64,000 bases of DNA from Streptomyces flaveolus. Lineage in GTDB: Bacteria; Actinomycetota; Actinomycetes; Streptomycetales; Streptomycetaceae. Shown here one piece after another: positions 59,606 through 64,000 of this stretch; positions within the stretch are counted from its first letter, which is position 1; every line of letters begins with the position of its first letter. The position numbers and the translations under genes are program-made. The stretch spans positions 46,219-110,218 of the forward strand of contig NZ_JNWV01000030.1 of NCBI RefSeq assembly GCF_000716535.1, in the 5' to 3' direction. A model generated the notes under the pieces. The model saw nothing but the letters and a program-made list of their open reading frames with translations. It was not told where the DNA came from and did not search any database.

Positions 59606-60995
59606 CACACCCACCGCCCGCCGTACCGCACTCGTCATCGGCGGCAGCACGGCCGGCATGCTCGCCGCGTCCGTGCTCGCCAGCCGCTTCCACGAGGTGA
59701 CGATCCTGGAGGCCGACCGGCTGCCGGCGGGCCCCGAGCCGCGCAAGGGCCTGCCCCAGGCCCGGCACGCCCATCTGCTGTGGTCCGGCGGGGTGGCCGC
59801 GCTGGAGGAACTGCTGCCGGGCGTCACCGGGGAGCTGACCGCCCGGGGCGCCGGGCTCGTCGGCGTGATGCGGGACCTGGTCAGCAAGGCGCCCTCCGGC
59901 CAGTGGTTCCGGCGGTTCACCGACTCCCGGCACCACATGATCGTGTGCAGCCGGGACCTGCTGGACGCGGTGATCCGCGCCGACGTCCTCGCCCGGCGCC
60001 GGATCACCCTGCGCGACGGCACCCGGGTGGCGGGCCTGACCGGCGACCGCCACCGGGTGACCGGCGTACGCGTGGACGCGGGTGACACGCTTCACGCCGA
60101 CTTGGTGATCGACGCCGGCGGGCGCGGCTCCAAGGCGGACGCCTGGCTGCGGGCCCTGGGCCACGCGCCGGTCGAGGAGCGCGTGGTCGACGCGGGCGTC
60201 GCCTACGCCAGCCGGGTCTACGCGGCCCCCGACGCCGCGGCGACGCTGCGCTACCCGGTGGTGAACGTGCAGGCCGACCCGCGTGACGCGCCCGGCCGGG
60301 GCGGGGTCCTCGTACCGATCGAGGGCGACCGCTGGCTGGTCACGCTCGCCGGCACCCGGGGCGGCGAACCCTCCGCCGACCCGGACGCGTTCGAGCACTT
60401 CGCGCTCACCGGCCTGAAGGACCCGGTCATCGGCCGGCTCCTCGCGCGGGCGAATCCGCTGACCGACCCGGTGACCACCCGCAGCACGGCCAACCGCCGC
60501 CGCTTCTACGAGAAGGCCGGGACCTGGCCGGAGGGGTTCGCCGTCCTCGGGGACGCCGTCGCCGGCTACAACCCGGTCTACGGCCACGGCCTGTCCGTCG
60601 CCGCGCAGAGCGCGCTCGCCCTCGGCCGGACCCTCGACCGGTACGGCCCCACCGCCCCCGGCACCGCCCGCCGGATCCAGCGCGCGGTGGCCCGGCCGGT
60701 GGGCAACGCGTGGAACCTCGCGGTCGGCCAGGACGCCTACTACCCCGGGGCCGCGCCCCAGCCGCCGACCCCCGTCGAACGCCTCCTCACCGCCTACGTC
60801 GACAAGGCGGTGGCCGCCGGCTCCGAGAACCCGCGCGCCCTGCGCGGTCTGCTGGACGTCATGAGCCTGCGCACCCCGGCGGCCCGCCTGTTCGCCCCCG
60901 ACATGCTCTGGACCCTCTGCTTCGGCCACCGCAAGGGCCCCCTGCCGGGCCCGCCGCTGACGGAGGCGGAACGGGAGGCGGCGGGGCTGGACTGA
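59598..60995 (+). CDS. FAD-dependent oxidoreductase/monooxygenase
   Basis: The protein is 465 residues, overlapping the previous gene by 8 bp. The N-terminal Rossmann motif is L-V-I-G-G-S-T-A-G-M-L-A-A (residues 12-24) with V-T-I-L-E-A-D-R at the end of beta2. The second FAD motif is F-A-V-L-G-D-A-V-A-G-Y-N-P-V-Y-G-H-G-L near 314-331 (G-D with P). It resembles geranylgeranyl-reductase and flavin-monooxygenase-like proteins (PHBH fold). It probably hydroxylates or reduces a lipid or aromatic substrate. Its fixed coupling with the MAB_1171c-type gene suggests a shared pathway. Substrate is unknown. Confidence 0.85.
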   Translation: MPDTPTARRTALVIGGSTAGMLAASVLASRFHEVTILEADRLPAGPEPRKGLPQARHAHLLWSGGVAALEELLPGVTGELTARGAGLVGVMRDLVSKAPSGQWFRRFTDSRHHMIVCSRDLLDAVIRADVLARRRITLRDGTRVAGLTGDRHRVTGVRVDAGDTLHADLVIDAGGRGSKADAWLRALGHAPVEERVVDAGVAYASRVYAAPDAAATLRYPVVNVQADPRDAPGRGGVLVPIEGDRWLVTLAGTRGGEPSADPDAFEHFALTGLKDPVIGRLLARANPLTDPVTTRSTANRRRFYEKAGTWPEGFAVLGDAVAGYNPVYGHGLSVAAQSALALGRTLDRYGPTAPGTARRIQRAVARPVGNAWNLAVGQDAYYPGAAPQPPTPVERLLTAYVDKAVAAGSENPRALRGLLDVMSLRTPAARLFAPDMLWTLCFGHRKGPLPGPPLTEAEREAAGLD

Positions 60996-61051
60996 GGGAC
61001 CGACGGCCTGGCCGAGGGGGCGGTCGGGTCGCGGTGGCCGGGGCCGGCAGG

Positions 61052-61150
61052 CTACACCGCCACGTACGCCACCGGCTCGCTCCCCGCCACCGGTTCCGCG
61101 CGGCCCAGTTTCACCAGGCGGCGGAGGTGGGACTCGGCCGCCGTGTGCAT
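61052..61150 (-). pseudogene. C-terminal remnant of an MBL-fold hydrolase
   Basis: The minus-strand frame ends ...M-H-T-A-A-E-S-H-L-R-R-L-V-K-L-G-R-A-E-P-V. It resembles the winged-helix tail of MBL-fold metallo-hydrolases. The upstream part of such a gene should lie to the right, but that DNA reads as a ferredoxin on the other strand. So it is probably a truncated remnant. Confidence 0.45.
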
Positions 61151-61340
61151 CGGTTCGGCCCAGTGCCTCCACCACGCCCCGGAGGACTTCCGCCTCGACT
61201 CCGCCCGCCAGTCCCACCCGGCGCGACCGGACACGGACGCGGCCGAGCAGATCCTGGCGGCGGCCGAGAACTGCCCGGTGGAGGCGATCGTGATCACACT
61301 GCCGGGCAGCGGGGAGGCGGTGTTCCCGCCCGAGGAGTAG
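61143..61340 (+). pseudogene. Ferredoxin, 5'-truncated (3Fe-4S type)
   Basis: The frame from GTG 61143 reads V-C-I-G-S-A-Q-C-L-H-H-A-P-E-D-F and A-A-E-N-C-P-V-E-A-I-V-I-T-L. It has the C-x5-C and C-P pattern of P450-partner ferredoxins. All three cluster cysteines are kept, but the first strand (M-x-V-x-V-D-R-D) before the first Cys is missing. A truncated but possibly still translated product of 65 residues is likely; GGAGG lies 15 bp upstream. Confidence 0.6.
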
Positions 61341-61376
61341 GGCGTGACGGGCGTGTACCCCCTCGGTCAGGACCTC

Positions 61377-61820
61377 TCAGGAGAATTCGTGCAGCACCAC
61401 CCAGTAGTCGTACTCCTCCACCGAGGCGGCGCACAGGTGGCGGCCGTCGGTCGAAACGGTCACGAACTCGGGGCTACCCGTCACCTCGGCAATGCGTGAG
61501 GGCAGACGCGTGCCGACGGTGTCCCTGACCCGTACCCAGCCGATCTCACTGCCTCCCGGCACGGGCGGCAGGATCAGGAACTCGCCCTTGTCGTCGTACA
61601 GGGACACGCTGGACGCGTGGAGGTGCCACTTCTCGTCCAGCGCGGCGGCGGCACCCGGTGACGAGGCGGGGACGGTGGCGACCGGTTCGACCTCCACTCC
61701 GGTCACGGCGTAGAGGGCGGACCGCACGGGAGGCCCGCTGCGGGCCGCCTCCTCCACCACCTGGAGTCCGCAGCGTTCCAGGACGTCCCGCCACGCGGGC
61801 TTCTCCGGTTCCTTCGTCAT
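61377..61820 (-). CDS. Hypothetical protein, possible immunity-type
   Basis: The protein is 147 residues with no signal peptide or membrane helix. It starts M-T-K-E-P-E-K-P-A-W-R-D-V-L-E-R-C-G and contains W-H-L-H-A-S-S-V-S-L-Y-D-D-K-G-E-F-L-I-L-P-P and V-E-E-Y-D-Y-W-V-V-L-H-E-F. The size, isolated position after the toxin locus and mixed alpha/beta pattern resemble small immunity proteins of polymorphic toxin systems. I do not recognise a named family, and this role is a guess from context. Confidence 0.65.
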   Translation of the reverse strand: MTKEPEKPAWRDVLERCGLQVVEEAARSGPPVRSALYAVTGVEVEPVATVPASSPGAAAALDEKWHLHASSVSLYDDKGEFLILPPVPGGSEIGWVRVRDTVGTRLPSRIAEVTGSPEFVTVSTDGRHLCAASVEEYDYWVVLHEFS

Positions 61821-62072
61821 CTGAGCCCCGTTCCTCGTTCGCCGGGCGGTCGGCCGCGGTGTCAGTTGTTCACGCCCTCGCCGGCACCCTCATCACCCGC
61901 GCCCAGCGGACGCACCGCCCTGCTCCTGATCAGCCCGCACCGGACGTGCGCACCGGGGCCCGCGTGATGCCGCGGGCGGCCTCACTCCGGTCAGGGCGCG
62001 GCGACTGGCCACGGGTACCTCAGCACGGACGCCGGGTTCTTCGTGTTCGCGGCGACGTGGTCGGACTTCAGG
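61821..62072. other. 252-bp gap after the immunity genes
   Basis: A short minus-strand stretch reads A-D-L-K-S-D-H-V-A-A-N-T-K-N-P-A-S-V-L and ends at 61991. This may be a leftover 3' cassette of the toxin locus, but has no supported start. Nothing else was found. Confidence 0.35.
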
Positions 62073-62522
62073 TCAGCCGAGCCAGGCGAGTGGGTCCTCC
62101 TCGTCCTCCCCGGACGCCCGGACCGTCGTAAAAGTGACAGGGACTCCCAGCTCCGCAAGACCTGCGAGGACGTCTGGCGAGATGTAAAGCCCCGATCCGG
62201 ACTCGGCAACGCCTGCCACATCGACCTTCACCGATCTTCCCGCCTCCTTCAGCGCGTCGAGCGCCGACTTGCGGGGCTTGAGGAATCCGATGAGTGCCGC
62301 GGCCTGTTCGTCGGCGCATTTCGAGCGTCGCTCGTCAACGGTGAGCGTGGCCCAGCCGGGGCCGGAATAAATGCCCACGCCTTCAAGTGAAGCGAACTCT
62401 TCGCTGTCGGCCAGTTCCAACTCAGTAAAAAGGGACCCTGAATCCACTTCTTGACCTGAAACAACCAGGGACGTGCTCAGGTCACCCCAGGGCTTCAGTC
62501 CCGCCGCAGGTTCCATTTCCAT
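62073..62522 (-). CDS. DUF4279-like protein, presumed immunity (2)
   Basis: The protein is 149 residues from the ATG at 62522. It contains L-S-T-S-L-V-V-S-G-Q-E-V-D-S-G-S-L-F and, near the end, S-G-L-Y-I-S-P-D-V-L-A-G-L-A-E-L-G-V-P-V-T-F-T-T. This ending parallels the preceding gene's L-A-L-H-S-E-E-I-K-R-I-A-L-L-G-F-P-L-K-V. So it appears to be a diverged copy of DUF4279. The gap between the two is 10 bp. Local G+C is about 50 percent, much lower than the genome. Confidence 0.75.
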   Translation of the reverse strand: MEMEPAAGLKPWGDLSTSLVVSGQEVDSGSLFTELELADSEEFASLEGVGIYSGPGWATLTVDERRSKCADEQAAALIGFLKPRKSALDALKEAGRSVKVDVAGVAESGSGLYISPDVLAGLAELGVPVTFTTVRASGEDEEDPLAWLG

Positions 62523-62532
62523 GATTACTCTC

Positions 62533-62946
62533 TCAGCGTTCGTTCATGTTGGCTGCGACCTTGAGTGGGAATCCCAGGAGTGCGATTCGCTTGATTTCTT
62601 CCGAATGAAGAGCAAGAGTGGAATCGTTTCCGGAGAAGCCGAAGAGGTTGACGGTCACCTCATATCCTTGTTCGACCAGTTGCCTGAGCTCGGTCCGCTT
62701 CCGTTCCGCGACAGAGAGGATATTGTCCAACTGTTCGTGGAAATCCCGGGTGGTGCGCTCGTCACAGCTGATCCTCCACTGTCCATCGATCTCGCCCGGG
62801 CGGTCCCATTTACTGGGGCCCGGATTTCGTACCCCAGTGGGCTCGATGGCAAGGAAAGGTGTGATCTCTTCGGGGTGCAGATCTCTTCCCTTGATGACGA
62901 GCGACACCTCCGTCAACACCCAGTAACGCTTTACTGTCACATTCAT
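62533..62946 (-). CDS. DUF4279 protein, presumed immunity (1)
   Basis: The protein is 137 residues from the ATG at 62946, chosen for its GAGGAG site 6 nt upstream (an in-frame TTG at 62967 would include that site). Motifs are S-L-V-I-K-G-R-D-L-H-P-E-E-I-T-P-F-L-A-I-E-P-T and T-L-A-L-H-S-E-E-I-K-R-I-A-L-L-G-F-P. DUF4279 (PF14106) is a family of small proteins often found beside polymorphic toxins. It directly follows the large toxin gene (27 bp). One 60-base line of this gene (62581-62640) is only about 48 percent G+C. Confidence 0.82.
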   Translation of the reverse strand: MNVTVKRYWVLTEVSLVIKGRDLHPEEITPFLAIEPTGVRNPGPSKWDRPGEIDGQWRISCDERTTRDFHEQLDNILSVAERKRTELRQLVEQGYEVTVNLFGFSGNDSTLALHSEEIKRIALLGFPLKVAANMNER

Positions 62947-62973
62947 ACATGGCTCCTCACGAGTCAAGTTATT

Positions 62974-64000
62974 CTACTTGATCTCACGACAGGCTGCCCA
63001 GTGAACATTTCCCATGCCGGGCTCCAGCAGCTCGCCCAGCTGCGTCCTCTGTCCAACGGTCGTCGAATTCTCGAACACACTGAAACCGCCGGCACCTGAC
63101 GAAACAGGAGGTGCCAACGTGTAGTTCGGAATTCGGTCGCCCGCATGAAATGTCTCCGAGTACCCTCCCGGGTACACGCCCCGCTCGACGGTCAGGCCGT
63201 TGAGGCCGGGCAGTTGCTCGCCGTGTGGCACGTAGAAGGAAATGGAAGTGCCCTCCGGAACCACGATTTCACCGGCTCCCGATTCGATGTAGCCATGCCC
63301 CGCGAAGACTTTCTCCCCGTCCGGGCGGCCACCGGCGAGCACCCGGTCCGCATAGTAACGGCCATCAGTGTCCGGCCATTTCTTGCTCACGATCTGCGGG
63401 TTGGAGTCGCGCAGCGCCTGCATGACGTCGGCACGCTCGGGCATGGGGTCCCCGGAACCCCTGGCGACCTGACGCTCGAGGCCCTCCCTCACGCCGCGTC
63501 GCGCCGCCGACTCCAGGCCCTCCCTCGTCGCCATGCGCAGCCCGCCCCGGGCGAGGCCCGCGCCCTTGGTGCCGATCAGTTCCGGGATGAGGCGGCCGAC
63601 GAACTCCGAGGGGTCCTTCTTGAAGCCGTCCACGGCGGCCTGCACGACCCGCTCGGGATGCGCTGCGGTGGAGACCAGGCCGGAGAGCGTCATGCTGACG
63701 TTCTGCAGGTAGGCGGCCGGGTGGGTGAGGTTGTAGGGGTCGGTGGGGTTCAGGCCGCGGACGAAGTTGACCAGGCCCGCCGTGCCCTTGAGCGCGCCGC
63801 CGACGACATGGGTGAGTTCGGTGTTGACCGCCTGGTAGCCGTCGCTGAGGTCGTTCCCGATGCGTTCCAGGGGCGGGGGCTCGGCGGGGGCGTGGGCCAG
63901 GGCCGCCTTGACCTTGCCCTGGGCTTCGGAGGCGGCGGTGTTGCGCTGTTTGCGGGCCTCGGCGAGCTTGTCCTGCGCGGCCTTGATGTCGGCCTTGCCC
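62974..64000 (-). CDS. Polymorphic toxin, C-terminal part (runs off the right edge)
   Basis: The frame is open from the right edge to the stop at 62974, giving at least 341 residues. The visible N-terminal part is helical (K-A-A-Q-D-K-L-A-E-A-R-K-Q-R-N-T-A-A) and then D-L-S-D-G-Y-Q-A-V-N-T-E-L-T-H-V-V-G-G, as in WXG100/type VII-linked toxins of actinobacteria. The middle includes H-P-E-R-V-V-Q-A-A-V-D-G-F-K-K-D-P-S-E-F. The last 150 residues (from K-W-P-D-T-D-G-R-Y-Y) carry F-A-G-H-G-Y-I-E-S-G and V-P-E-G-T-S-I-S-F-Y-V-P-H-G-E-Q-L. These resemble the putative adhesin Stv domain of toxin C-termini. The tail is lower in G+C than the N-terminal part. Two DUF4279 genes follow. Confidence 0.75.
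   Translation of the reverse strand, partial: GKADIKAAQDKLAEARKQRNTAASEAQGKVKAALAHAPAEPPPLERIGNDLSDGYQAVNTELTHVVGGALKGTAGLVNFVRGLNPTDPYNLTHPAAYLQNVSMTLSGLVSTAAHPERVVQAAVDGFKKDPSEFVGRLIPELIGTKGAGLARGGLRMATREGLESAARRGVREGLERQVARGSGDPMPERADVMQALRDSNPQIVSKKWPDTDGRYYADRVLAGGRPDGEKVFAGHGYIESGAGEIVVPEGTSISFYVPHGEQLPGLNGLTVERGVYPGGYSETFHAGDRIPNYTLAPPVSSGAGGFSVFENSTTVGQRTQLGELLEPGMGNVHWAACREIK

Overview
The window is a 64 kb piece of a Streptomyces chromosome. The evidence is the very high G+C outside a few islands, GTG/TTG starts with good Shine-Dalgarno sequences, many 1-14 nt gene overlaps, the homodimeric actinobacterial AceE, DUF3052/DUF4429/DUF4383 proteins, TerD paralogues, and an SCO2322-type B12-uptake locus. 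Most of it looks like conserved core chromosome. No insertion sequence, prophage, rRNA or CRISPR array was seen. There is one tRNA, Val(UAC).

Layout. 1-6.7 kb: GNAT/MerR divergent pair, DUF4429-SHOCT protein, secreted-type alpha/beta hydrolase, TetR-MFS efflux pair with an operator, DUF4190-like protein, K+ channel. 6.8-11 kb: aceE, DUF3052, peroxiredoxin. 11-19.8 kb: a tellurium-resistance-like (Ter) island with three TerD proteins, DUF475/TerC-like, TerA-like, and the linked HpcH/PRTase-TRSP-PELOTA/HAD operon thought to make or modify a nucleoside-like metabolite. 20-25.1 kb: cell-wall cluster with a class A PBP whose transpeptidase site is degenerate, a deacetylase and an amidase-domain protein. 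25-41 kb: membrane and hypothetical proteins, tRNA-Val, PanE-like reductase, DoxX, DedA, secreted HNH nuclease, an Mn2+ (yybP-ykoY) riboswitch before a GDT1-type Mn exporter, HAD phosphatase, an MFS-winged-helix fusion, and FHA protein. 41-49.3 kb: O-methyltransferase, MHS symporter, GT87-PAP2 fusion, and a sterol-catabolism pair (FadA5-like thiolase/CYP125-like P450) with a KstR-type operator. 49.8-56.5 kb: SLT protein, then a cobalamin-riboswitch-controlled ECF transporter operon with two surface/secreted partners.

57.1-61 kb: four overlapping genes (XRE regulator, HExxH metallopeptidase-like protein, MAB_1171c-type membrane protein, FAD oxidoreductase) form the best candidate here for a poorly described system. 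61-61.4 kb holds a deletion scar joining the tail of an MBL-fold gene to a 5'-truncated ferredoxin gene. 61.4-64 kb is the 3' end of a polymorphic toxin locus: a large toxin gene running off the right edge, followed by low-G+C DUF4279-type presumed immunity genes.

Dispersed copies of a short GC-rich element (core GAAGGGGCGCGGGG) lie just downstream of several genes, and another common streptomycete repeat sits inside the cobalamin riboswitch.
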